A DNA stretch of 64,000 bases from Paraphaeosphaeria minitans (lineage: Eukaryota; Ascomycota; Dothideomycetes; Pleosporales; Didymosphaeriaceae), in the NCBI GenBank assembly GCA_015832175.1, contig WJXW01000002.1, positions 3,596,001-3,660,000 on the forward strand, given 5' to 3'. The number at the start of each line of letters is the position of its first letter. The first letter of the stretch is position 1. Made by a program: the position numbers and the translations under genes. Of the stretch, positions 1 to 9,308 are shown piece by piece. Under the pieces are notes generated by a model, which was not told where the DNA came from, did no database searches, and was given only the letters and a program-made list of their open reading frames with translations.

Positions 1-496
1 GATGGATTCCGGCGCATAGAAGATTTCCCACGGTCCGAGAACGAGGAGCCATCAGAGGCCGAAGTCCCTGAAATGACCGAAGAGGCTCCTCCCAGATCGA
101 CTTTCGAAGACATCAGAGCTTTGGCCCGCGCGAATATCGTTCAAAAGCCGCGTAGAGCTAAGAGAACCTGGACGACGGCGGAAGAGGAAGCTTTGATAGT
201 GTACATGTCGGAGTGTCCGCGACAGTATTCCAAGATTCTTCGGATTGACAGAGATAGTCGGAGCAAGTACTTTCATGCTCTGGAGAATGGCGAGTGGATC
301 GCACATCGCACGCAGGTCGATCTGAAGGACAAAGCAAGGGTAATGGCTAAGAACATGATCAAGTAAGCCCAGAACCTTTCGAAGAATGCTGCCTACTGAC
401 TTGGACAGGGCCGGTGCAGGTTTGCGACCTGGGTTTCAGGGTGTAATCCCGCCCGCCATGGAGCAGCAATTGAAAGCTGATGGGTTTCGTTGGTAA
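1..496 (+). CDS. Telobox Myb-domain protein, 3' end only
   Basis: The reading frame is open from base 1, so the gene starts outside the window. It continues to an intron at 363-408 (GTAAGC donor, CTGAC branch site, CAG acceptor) and a 3' exon at 409-496 ending in TAA. An acidic stretch is followed by a Myb/SANT-like domain (RTWTTAEEEALIVYMSEC) whose third helix reads VDLKDKARVMAKNM. That matches the telobox signature VDLKDKxR of proteins that bind telomeric TTAGGG repeats (TRF, Taz1, Tbf1/Teb1 types). The final exon is short and basic/aromatic. The likely role is nuclear, either telomere binding or promoter binding at telomere-like repeats. The family is well supported by the motif. Which family member it is cannot be told from the 3' third alone. 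Confidence 0.8.
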
Positions 497-1145
497 CATG
501 TGCTGTCAAACCGATGAGCAGGTGTTTTCCTCGGCGTTATGGCAGTCTATTCGGACGGTTGGGTGGTTTTACTTCTATGCTAGATACCCCTTGGTTATCA
601 GGACCCTTTCCGTACTTTGGTTATTGAGACGCAACGCTCCCGTTTATTTTACCTTACCATGGTACTTTACCCGTGCTCCTTGCGCTAATGTTGATTACAA
701 GCCCGTTGCGTAGGCATTGGCATCCTTGCACCAGGAATTTTGGTCACTCCATGCTTGAAATCAACGTCAAACAAACGTCCATATTGAGCTAATCCAACAT
801 GGGCTAGGTAGTTGATCTGGCCAGCCTTTCAACATTTCCCAAGTACAACACAAGACAATTTTCCGCATGTATCCTGTCTTGAACCTCTGACGTAACGATT
901 TCAGTTTGCTCTGGCGGACAAAGGTACATACATGTCCTGCTTCCAGACGATCAGTTCCAGTTCCAGTCCCATGCACCTAGGTAGAGCCTCATCGATGACG
1001 TCGATACCTCGCGACATCCTTATTCGACACTCTCCACGCCACCACCAAAGCCAGACCTTCCACCCTCAACAATTCCAGCATCTATAGGTACTTGAACTCT
1101 CCACTACAGCAGCACCACCCCGCAGCCTCGAGAAACTCCTCCAAG
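497..1145. other. Intergenic region, no gene seen
   Basis: There is no credible coding frame here. It holds the 3' end of the telobox gene and the promoter and leader of the next gene. From about 1020 the + strand is C/A-rich, typical of a fungal 5' untranslated region leading to the ATG at 1146. Confidence 0.5.
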
Positions 1146-2087
1146 ATGTCATGGATGGACAGCTGGTCCCGCCCTTCCAAATCCCAGGCCACACCGCCCC
1201 CGTTGTACCTGACCATCGGCGATGCAGTCCCCTACTGTCGCAGTTGCGGCCGCGTGATCGGAGAGCGGAAGAAACCTGCGGGACAGGAAGTCAAATACTG
1301 TTCAGGCCGGTGTCGAAACCACAAGCCCCGCCCCATCGACAGAAGGATCGAAGCTGTCTTTGCCGCCTTGCTCGACGGCGCGACGCCTGAGTCTCTCCAA
1401 GATAGAGAGGGTGATGTTGAAGGCGAAGCTGTACCCGTGGGACGGAGCAGAAAAGGATTCGACGAGAAGAGCAGCGGTAAAAAGAAGAAGGCGGTGAAGG
1501 GCGACCCGAGGGTCATCGCGGAGTGTGCGGTAGTGGAGGGAATCGTCTTCGCACGGGAGAAGGATCCTACCAAGGTTTTCGGCCGGAGGAAGAATAGGGC
1601 TGCGAGAGGGATGGTTGAAGAGGGCGAGTGGAAGAGTGTGGATATGGTCGATGATCCTCACGCCCCCACAACACAATTGACCGCTCCCGATGCCTCAAGG
1701 GAGAAGGACCACATGTTATACTTAGACTCCGAGGACGCTACGGTTGGTATCTCTTTAGTCGAGAAAGACACGAACGAGCCAGCCTACGGTTTCGGTGCCG
1801 GTAAAATCCGCCCCCCGCAAGAAAAATCCGATATCAACGGCGGCATCGGCGGCGAGAAGGGCCGGGCGGAGCGCATCCACGAGACCGACGAGATGAAGGC
1901 AAAAAGAAAGGACGGCGAACGAAGGGCCGAGGAAAAGGAGATGGTTAAGCGGGCTGCGAGAAGGGGTGTTGCGTTCGGGTTTGGCGACGGCGAAGAGAAG
2001 AGGAAATGCGAGGCTGTGATGAAGGGCGTGGTCGTCGAAAGTAGCTTTGCAAAAGGCGAGTGGGGGATTAGGTGGAGAGAGAAATGA
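1146..2087 (+). CDS. Hypothetical protein with N-terminal Cys cluster
   Basis: This is an intron-less frame of 313 residues starting at the first ATG (context CCAAGATGT). The frame is open further upstream but without an ATG. Residues about 31-60 carry CRSCG, then CSGRC followed by a basic patch (NHKPRPIDRRIEAVF). The four cysteines, spaced as two CxxC-like pairs, look like a small zinc-binding knuckle. The rest is hydrophilic, with Lys/Arg/Glu-rich, probably disordered or coiled segments, including KKKKAVKG, a possible nuclear localisation signal. I do not recognise a named family. A nuclear or nucleic-acid-binding role is only a guess from the basic, cysteine-bearing N-terminus. It is convergent with the hydrolase gene on its right. 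Confidence 0.7.
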   Translation: MSWMDSWSRPSKSQATPPPLYLTIGDAVPYCRSCGRVIGERKKPAGQEVKYCSGRCRNHKPRPIDRRIEAVFAALLDGATPESLQDREGDVEGEAVPVGRSRKGFDEKSSGKKKKAVKGDPRVIAECAVVEGIVFAREKDPTKVFGRRKNRAARGMVEEGEWKSVDMVDDPHAPTTQLTAPDASREKDHMLYLDSEDATVGISLVEKDTNEPAYGFGAGKIRPPQEKSDINGGIGGEKGRAERIHETDEMKAKRKDGERRAEEKEMVKRAARRGVAFGFGDGEEKRKCEAVMKGVVVESSFAKGEWGIRWREK

Positions 2088-2401
2088 GTGCGAGGGCAGG
2101 TGCGAGAGTGGTAAGACAGCGTGCGGGTTAAAAAGCAGGGTGCACGAATGTCACGTAATGTAACCTGAACTCAGTCTCAGACGATGATGTTTCGCATTTG
2201 CTTCCAGGAGGTATTCTGGATCGCCTACTTGAGGAGCTCCCAGTCCTATACGCCGATTGGGCTTTAATGCAAGTGGATGACTCCGGGGTCTTCCAGGTAG
2301 ACATGATGGATTGAGGGAGCTAGATAGCAGCGCAGGTTGAAAAGTTTAGAGCAATCCGCGCTGGGATTGTACTGCCTTGAGGCTCCACCCAAATGATCTT
2401 T
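2088..2401. other. Convergent 3' intergenic region
   Basis: About 310 bases between two convergent stop codons. I see no gene or structured element. Confidence 0.4.
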
Positions 2402-3596
2402 CTACAGTCTCTCCTTAGGCTTCTCATCCTCGTTGTCCTCCGTGTTCGATCTCAAGTGCCTGTAGTCGTAATGCCAATCATCCCTCCCCAAATCAGCCCT
2501 TACCTGGTAGTTCGCCTCCGCATCCTCCAGCACTTGCATGTCAATATCCGCGACACCCATTCCCTCTGCGCAGCTGCCCATGCGGACCAAGGGGCCTATG
2601 AATGGGACGACGACTTGTGAGAGGCCGGCGTAACCGCTGCCGGGCGGGCCTGCTGCGTTGACGAAGACAACCGCTGCATAGATTGGTTAGCCCGGCGATC
2701 AAGCTTCATGCGATGCGATGTGTTGGCAAGCACGAGGAATAGACGAGAATAAGAGGAGTTTGCGACCTACCACACGTGTTCTCGAACGCTCTGCACGTGA
2801 GCATGCTATCCAAAAACAGTGTCTCCGAGCTCGGATTCAACGCCAACCCCGCAGGATTGCAGTCGTTTAGCGTCCAGAAAGTAGGTGTGATGATGATCTT
2901 TGCACCACTCGCGATGAGTTCCCGGAATGCTTCGGGGAAGGCCAAGTCCCAGCATATCAGCATGCCCACCTTGCCGATGGGCGTGTCGAAGACCTGATGG
3001 ACGTCTCGCCCACTGCCTGTGAGGTGTTCGCGTTCGGGATGCCCATCGGACCGTCAGCGCCATCGTTTGGTTTGTACCTGAAGAGGAACCGAAAAAAAGC
3101 AAGGAAACATACCACAAGTTTTTCTTGACATACTTGCCAATGACATTACCTTCATGGTCGATAAAGTACGCAACGTTAAGCAGCTTGTTTGCCTCTCCTT
3201 TCTCCTGGGAATGCGACTCGACTATGGTGCCGGGCTGTATGCATATCCCACACTCCTTCGCCAGCTCCTTGTACTTGTTCAAGTACGTTTCCCATTGGCC
3301 GCACAAGCCGACGAATGCTGGATCCTTCGGCAGCCAGTTCGTAAGGTGGTATTCTGCGAGCCTGAGTTAGAACATTCAATAAAACCAACTGCCATAAGTA
3401 TAACAGACGTACCAGGTAAAACAGCCAGCTCAGCGCCCTGCGCTGCAGCACTTCGAATGTATGTCGCTGCTTTGTTGAAGTTGTGCTCAGGTTGCATCGG
3501 CTACACTATGTCAAAATGACGCAGCCTGGCGCAATATTGCGAGGAGCATACCTTGGGATATAGCTGGATGACAGCAACCTTAACTAGAGGCGCCAT
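2402..3596 (-). CDS. Carbon-nitrogen hydrolase (nitrilase superfamily)
   Basis: Five exons, read right to left: 3596-3552, 3500-3413, 3353-3113, 3042-2771, 2673-2402, giving 305 residues. The complete nitrilase-fold triad is present: Glu45 in LAVLPEYHLTNW, a catalytic Lys (121 or 122) in KYVKKNLWHPERE, and the nucleophile Cys155 in GMLICWDLAFPEAF. The enzyme would hydrolyse a non-peptide C-N bond (amide, carbamoyl-amine or nitrile), probably in the cytosol. The substrate cannot be told. Four of the five junctions of this model use ordinary GT-AG introns. The third intron (3112-3043) has a good GTATGT donor and CTGAC branch site, but ends in GG rather than AG at the only point that keeps KKNLW joined to HPERE. 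This is either a mutation, a sequence error or a rare acceptor. If real and unspliced, the product would be truncated after KKNLW. Confidence 0.8.
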
Positions 3597-4062
3597 TTTC
3601 ACTAGGATTGCCCAGACGATACGCGACAAATACGGAACACGGCAGTTGTGCTGTGTGAGCGATGCAGTGTGTCCCGTGCGACCGTCCGACGGGGGAGGAG
3701 ATTCGGCGTTACGGTAATGGTGCGGAGATAGATAGTGCGCTCAAGGCAGACGCTGATTGGTTCTCGTTCTCGTCCTCATCTTAGACATCAGGAAGCTGGG
3801 AAGATGATATCAATAGAAGGGTCTGGCGAACAGCTGTACCGAAGCATCAGAAGGTGTCATCGGGTGCGTAATGATTGGTCAGATGAAATACAAGTCAGAT
3901 GAAAGAAGATGCTCGAGTGTATAAACGCTGAACCTCCGCTAGATTCAAAGCTGGATCTCTTCCTGGAAGAGACGATGAACGACGCCAATGGGGATGAACG
4001 TTCGAGGGCTCCCAAAACCAGCAGTAAGAACGAATGGCTGTAGCCGCGATCGGTGTAAACAA
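3597..4062. other. Intergenic region
   Basis: Promoter side of the hydrolase and 3' side of the EthD gene. No coding frame or repeat is evident. Confidence 0.4.
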
Positions 4063-4569
4063 TCAAACACTCCCCACGAAGCTCCACCCCACCATGCCTC
4101 CATCTCTACCAGTTGCTTTAGTCTCGCCCTGTCCTCGTCAAACAATTTCAGCTCACTTGATCTCACCTACACTTGAAGCATAATCACTTACCGCGAAAAG
4201 AGCCTTCAGAGCCGCGACATCAACAAACCCACCCAAGTCCTCCTTATAGAGCGAGTGCTTCTTGGCCTCCACTAATCTCGTGCTGAACTTTTCGTAGTGC
4301 TCCTTGTTTGCAAAAGTAAGGACTGCGACACCATCTACATCGCAGAAGCCTTGAGATCCCTCCACGGTTGTTCCACTCCCATCCGGAGCAGGGTCAACTG
4401 GAGGCGTTGCGAAAGGACGCTCAATATAGTGCCGCGTATAAGAAAGAGGAAACTCGTATCCGACCAGTTGTTTAACAAGCGGAATATGTATGGTCTCCCA
4501 GTGAAATTTGAACTCTTCAGAATTGATACCCGGTTTGCGCGGAACGTGGAGAATGACCGAATAAGTCAT
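4063..4569 (-). CDS. EthD-domain protein
   Basis: Two exons, 4569-4192 and 4128-4063, joined across a 63-base GTAAGT...CAG intron, give 147 residues. The N-terminus MTYSVILHVPRKPGINSEEF and the following HWETIHIPLV stretch are typical of the EthD / dimeric alpha-beta barrel fold, with a His in the first amphipathic region. C-terminal to the barrel, the second exon adds GETKATGRDGGMVGW before the stop. Fungal EthD proteins include small dehydratases and cyclases of polyketide and aromatic metabolism, and others of unknown role. No reaction can be assigned here. The nearest neighbours are not obviously linked metabolically. The 3' exon is inferred from splice signals and frame, so the last 20 residues are less certain than the rest. 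Confidence 0.8.
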
Positions 4570-5387
4570 CGTGGTTGCCGAATATGGAAGCCGAGTGTGC
4601 CGCCTTGTAGATCAGTTTGTCGTCTTCTCTTCTTCATATGATCGATGGGGAGTTGAATTGAATATGCCCTGGTGAGAGGAGGGCGTTCCGCTTTCAAGCT
4701 GTGCGCACGGAGTTAGCTTGATGCTTATTGCCGAACCCCCGACGGCACAACCACATTCCCTTTCCGATGCAAAAAATGTTGTAATGTCAAGAAATTGGGT
4801 GCCCTTGGCGTTAGACTTGCATATTCGTTGTCGTATACAGTGTATATCCATGCCCTGCTGGTGCCGTGAGCTTCACAATTGCTTATTCAGGCTGTGTAGT
4901 TCAGCTGTTGAAACCTTCAACCGATAAGCTTCTGGTACAAAGTTTGATGCTAGTAATTTCCAAAACGCCGTTGAGAGTGGTATGCTTGGGGTATCTATGC
5001 TCGAAAAGAAAGACACGATGTTTTGTTGAAGGATGATTCCCGAAGACCAGCAACGCCACACACTAGTGCTAGGATGATGGCGATCCATTGGCAAGATCAA
5101 TGAAAAGCTCAGACTCCATCCGAAAATGGATACATAATACAAAAGCCAAGGTACCCACTGTGCGGACCGATCCTTGTATACAATGCCCGCTAGTCATGTC
5201 ACTGAATCAAAGAGCGGAGGTAACATGAGCGAGACAACCGCTATGGGTGTGCCCGATGCGGGGCACTGATCTCTTGTATCGGTGATAGGACGTCGTAGTC
5301 ACCGGCGGGATACCACAGGGAATCGAGGTAAGACCGGTGGAGCTATTCACGAGCGGCAGTCACGGCGTCTTCAAGCCACAGGCATCC
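4570..5387. other. Intergenic region
   Basis: About 820 bases with only short chance frames. It holds the promoter of the EthD gene and the 3' region of the RRM gene. No RNA gene or repeat seen. Confidence 0.4.
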
Positions 5388-6933
5388 TCAGGCCACGGCG
5401 GCATCAGCCCACTGATTGCTCACTCGAATACCGCTCGTCATGTATGTGCCTTCATCTGAATCGGACTCCAGCTCCGATACGTTCAGGATAGTATAGCGGT
5501 TGGTGATAGGTATAGATCTCGGGACAGTTGGAGTCAGGACCGGGACTTTCGCTGCAGGTCGAGGCAAAGGCGCCGCGCATTCGTCGGGACACCTGTAAAG
5601 TGAGCCTACTTACCACATCGATCGTATGAGGAGGCTTACCAGTCGATGCGCAAGCCCTTGTATACAGTACGCGACATCATACAGGTCCTCGCAAACAACG
5701 CGTTGTGAATAGAATTGGTGGAGATGAAGGCATCGCCGCCTCGGAAGTGGATGTCGACAATCTACGAGTTCTCATTAGATCTTCGTCTTGTCCGAATCAA
5801 ACTACATATATAATAACTTACAACGAGGTTGTGTATGTGGTCAAGGTGGTCTTGGATCTGGCCTGCGGTGAGTTTTCCGAGTGCTCCACGAACGATCAGA
5901 TTACGGCTGGCTCCATTGGCAATCTTGTTCGCGACATGTGGGGGTACATGGAACTGACGATCATTCCAACGGAACTCAAGCCGCTTGGTATGCAGGTAGA
6001 TGTCGTTGCGCTTTGCATAGGCCAGGAAATCAGCTTTATGTGAATCAGCAACCAAAGTAGTTCCAATGAGCGATACGCAAGCGGTGGCGTGGACAACTCA
6101 CATGCACCCTCAACGAACGACACAGTAGCAGAACGATCATTGCGGAGGAAGATATCCAAAACGCGTCCACCTCGGATGGTACCAACCAGATCCTTGTGTG
6201 TGGTTCGGTCAGAAAGATTAGAGATAAGAACCGTTCGTTGATCATGCATGGGGACACGGTTGGCGGACTCGCGCACATCTTCCTCTTCCTTTTCTGACGT
6301 ATCGAACGAATCGAGCTGGCCGTAGCTGTGTACCCTATGGTGGGGCTGGGAGAGGTTCTGCGGAATAACGGCGCTTTCTCCAAGGGTCATGTTGTGAAAG
6401 GTGGGCGGAGAGTCTTCGAGTTGAGGACGGCTGATAACAACGGGCACGGATTGAGGTCGAACAGACGTCTCTTCCCAGGAACTTGACTGGGTCGTGTACG
6501 TCTTCGGCTGGCTGCGGGCGGCGCCCTCACCCGCAAGCAACGTGTCCAGGGTCTCGACCGTGAGTCCGCCGCGAAACAGTGCGTTCTTGAGAAGATCTGC
6601 CTGGCATTAGAAATATGCTCATAGCCTCGGGGTTTGCCTGTGATCAAGACCATACTATATTCTCGAACAGCTTGCAGCAAGTAGTCGTACTCGGATTTGG
6701 AGATGGTCACATTGTTTGACAAGCTTGGGGTGGTATCGAATTCGTGACCAGAAGTATGCTGTGAGACTTGTGAGTTCACCGTGAATGGTGCACAAATTTT
6801 GGAGGCGACTCACGAATTCAGCTCTATCAGCAGTCAGTCATCAGCAAACAATATCAAGTTACGGCGCAGCAGCGCTAGCTCACCGACGGAGTAGGGCATC
6901 AAAGTAGGGCTTGCCAATAGTGACAGTTGCCAT
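5388..6933 (-). CDS. RRM RNA-binding protein, Nrd1 type
   Basis: Seven exons (6933-6884, 6823-6814, 6758-6656, 6596-6102, 6033-5822, 5761-5640, 5592-5388) give 398 residues with no frame break. The N-terminus MATVTIGKPYFDALLRRAEF, followed by a conserved helix SEYDYLLQAVREYN, is shared with fungal proteins annotated as negative regulator of differentiation 1. Two RNA recognition motifs follow: about 175-245 (TVLISNLSDRTTHKDLV as beta 1) and about 262-335 (RNLIVRGALGKLTAGQI). The tail carries ELESDSDEGTYMTSG. In fission yeast Nrd1 binds mRNAs and restrains sexual differentiation; S. pombe Nrd1 has four RRMs, so this shorter protein may be only a related family member. Exon 2 is a 10-base micro-exon. 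It shares a divergent 490-base promoter region with BCS1. Confidence 0.8.
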
Positions 6934-7423
6934 GGTGAGAGAAGCACGTGAAGGCCGACGAGTGCCTTTGCGAGGTGCGGAAAAGGTTAGAGGAAGTGGG
7001 GACTTGCAAGAGAATCGTTCTCCCAGGTGAGAGTGTTATCGGCTGATGGCCCAAGCTCCTTCACTGCGTCGCGCTTTCCATGTAGATACGCACCGCTTTC
7101 CGCGCCATTGGAAGCACGCTAGCGCGGCTCGCTCTTTCCCCGGATCTGCGCCAGATGGCAGCCGCCGGCGGTCCTGCAGCCCATGATGGCTCCATGCCGC
7201 TCACTGACGAGACTGCTTCGTATGCCGTCTACTGCTGGCTGGCGAGGCCTTCTATACACGCAGACATCGGGCCACAGCAATAATTTCGTGATGCGGATGG
7301 ACGAAGAGTGTCCGTGTAACTTTGGCTGCACACCCCGAAGCGTTTAACCGCCCCAAGCGAGCCTACCTAGCGCGTCGCGTGGACGTGACAGCTCAAAGTT
7401 TTGCGGCGTCATCGCTGCTCTCC
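6934..7423. promoter_or_regulatory. Divergent promoter region, RRM gene / BCS1
   Basis: About 490 bases between two divergent start codons, with no credible gene inside. It should hold both promoters. I could not identify specific factor sites. Confidence 0.45.
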
Positions 7424-8946
7424 ATGGACTCTCCCAACCCCAGCCCCATCTCTCCCAGCCCATCGCAGCAGCTCGCAAAGCATGCGCGCGCCGAGGGTGG
7501 CGATGGCTTCAGCTCCTACTTTGGTCAGCTGACCGGCAACCCTTTCTTTACTGCCGTACGCCTACTCCTGCCGCGGATTCAGACATGTGCTCACGACCGT
7601 TATAGGGCTTCGGTCTCGCAGCGCTCGCGACTGCAGCGCGCGTTGGCCAGAAGAGCCTTGTGCAGGGTGCTTCGCTCCTGCGCCGTCGCATGCTCGTCGA
7701 CGTCGAAATCACCCATCGTGATGACGCCTACCCATGGTTGCTGCTCTGGATGACCAACTTCCACCGCTCCCAGCTCGCCGGTGCCCAGCAAGCCTCGCAA
7801 GGCGGTATACTCTCGTCGCTTGTCAAACGAATCAACCCACGCCTCCACCATTTGCAAGTGAGCACCGCTCAACCCGAATCGAATTCACCTCGATCCGCGC
7901 ACTTCTCCTTCGTTCCTGGTTATGGCCAGCACGTCTTGCGTTATGGCAGTTCTTTCATTCTCGTGGACAGGCAGCGGCAGAAATCATACAACATGTCGAC
8001 GGGTGTACCCTTCGAGACCGTCAGAATGACGACGTTATACTCGCACCGCCGTGTATTCGAGCACATCTTCGCCGAGGCTCACGAAATGCACCAACAACTG
8101 CAGGAGGGCAAGACAACAATACATACTTCGAACGGAATGGATTGGAAGCCATTTGGAGAGCCAAAACGGAAACGCCCTCTTCAGTCTATCGTCCTGGAAC
8201 GAGGCGTAAAGGAGAGGATTGTGGAAGACGTGGAAGCTTTCATCAAAGCACGGACTTGGTACCTCGATCGCGGCGTACCGTACAGGAGAGGTTATCTCTT
8301 GTACGGCCCGCCAGGAACAGGCAAGAGCTCCTTCATCCAGGCACTGGCTGGCCACCTGGATTACGATATTGCCATACTAAACGTCAGCGAACGGGGCCTG
8401 CACGATGACAAGCTCAGTCACATGTTGAGCAGAGTGCCACCGCGGACAATCGTACTGCTCGAGGACATTGATGTAGCTTTTGCGAACCGCAGACAGGCGG
8501 ATGCAGAGGGCTACTCGGGTGCCAACGTCACCTTCTCGGGCCTCCTCAATGCCCTTGATGGCGTGGCTAGCGGGGAGGAGCGCATAATTTTCCTCACGAC
8601 CAACTACGTGGAGAGGCTCGATGAGGCGCTCATTCGTCCTGGGCGAGTGGACATGACTGTGCGACTGGGCGAAGCGACAGAACATCAGATGGGAGAGCTG
8701 TGGGATCGTTTCTACGCCGAGTTTGACGGCGATGGTGCGGGGAAGAAGCGATTCCTCGCCAAGGCCAACCAGCTCGGGCTCACGAAGGCAGTGAGCACAG
8801 CAGCCCTACAGGGCTTGTTTCTATACAACAAAGACGACCCCGAGGGCGCCATCAAAATGATGCAGGGCCTCACCGCCGGTCAGCCTCGGCGCACCGAACG
8901 CCATGTGGAGCTTCCCGGCCACGTTGATGTAAATGATGTCAGATAG
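7424..8946 (+). CDS. BCS1: Mitochondrial chaperone BCS1 (AAA ATPase)
   Basis: Two exons, 7424-7555 and 7606-8946, joined across a 50-base intron (GTACGC...TATAG), give 490 residues. The N-terminal part has a hydrophobic segment (GFGLAALATAARVG), then the BCS1-specific domain with RRRMLVDVEITHRDDAYPWL. The AAA module carries Walker A GPPGTGKSS near 278, Walker B IVLLEDIDVA near 328, the second region of homology NALDGVASGEERIIFLTTNY, and the arginine finger region LIRPGRVDM. BCS1 sits in the mitochondrial inner membrane and inserts the folded Rieske iron-sulphur protein into respiratory complex III. Length and motif order fit the family. Fungi often have several BCS1-like paralogues, so this could be one of those rather than the principal copy. 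The start ATG is the first in the frame and is preceded by a stop-rich leader. Confidence 0.92.
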
Positions 8947-9257
8947 AGAGCGGCACATGACTAGTGCGATTGTAGATTGTATCGAGTATGTAAAAACAAT
9001 GTAACAAGATGAGGTGCAAGGTGAAGTGCAAGATGAGGTGCAAACAGAGAAGCGCGCCGGACCCGCGTAGATTCCGATCATGCAGAAGGACGTGACGACG
9101 TGCAGCTCTGGCGTGAGGGGCGTGAGGCACGTTCCGGGTAAGCCAATCAGGACCGCAGGTTTTCCGCGGATCTAGCCGTTATCAAAGGATCTGATAAAAA
9201 CCAGACGTCCACCAGACCCGTCGCTGCTAGCCAAATTCATGTTTTACACACGCGCCC

Positions 9258-9308
9258 ATGCCGCCTGTCCTGTATAATGCGTGCGGACGCCCGCGTCGCC
9301 CGGCCTGA
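9258..9308 (+). promoter_or_regulatory. Upstream ORF overlapping the transporter start
   Basis: An ATG at 9258 opens a 16-codon frame that ends at a TGA at 9308, overlapping the ATG at 9277 in another frame. If the transcript starts upstream, ribosomes starting here would terminate 31 bases past the main start. This is the classical arrangement for translational restraint. The transcript start is unknown. Confidence 0.4.

Noticed and set aside
480..713. 77-codon plus-strand frame after the telobox gene
   Set aside because: It begins inside the last exon of that gene in another frame, and its Trp/Tyr/Cys-rich content has no conserved pattern.
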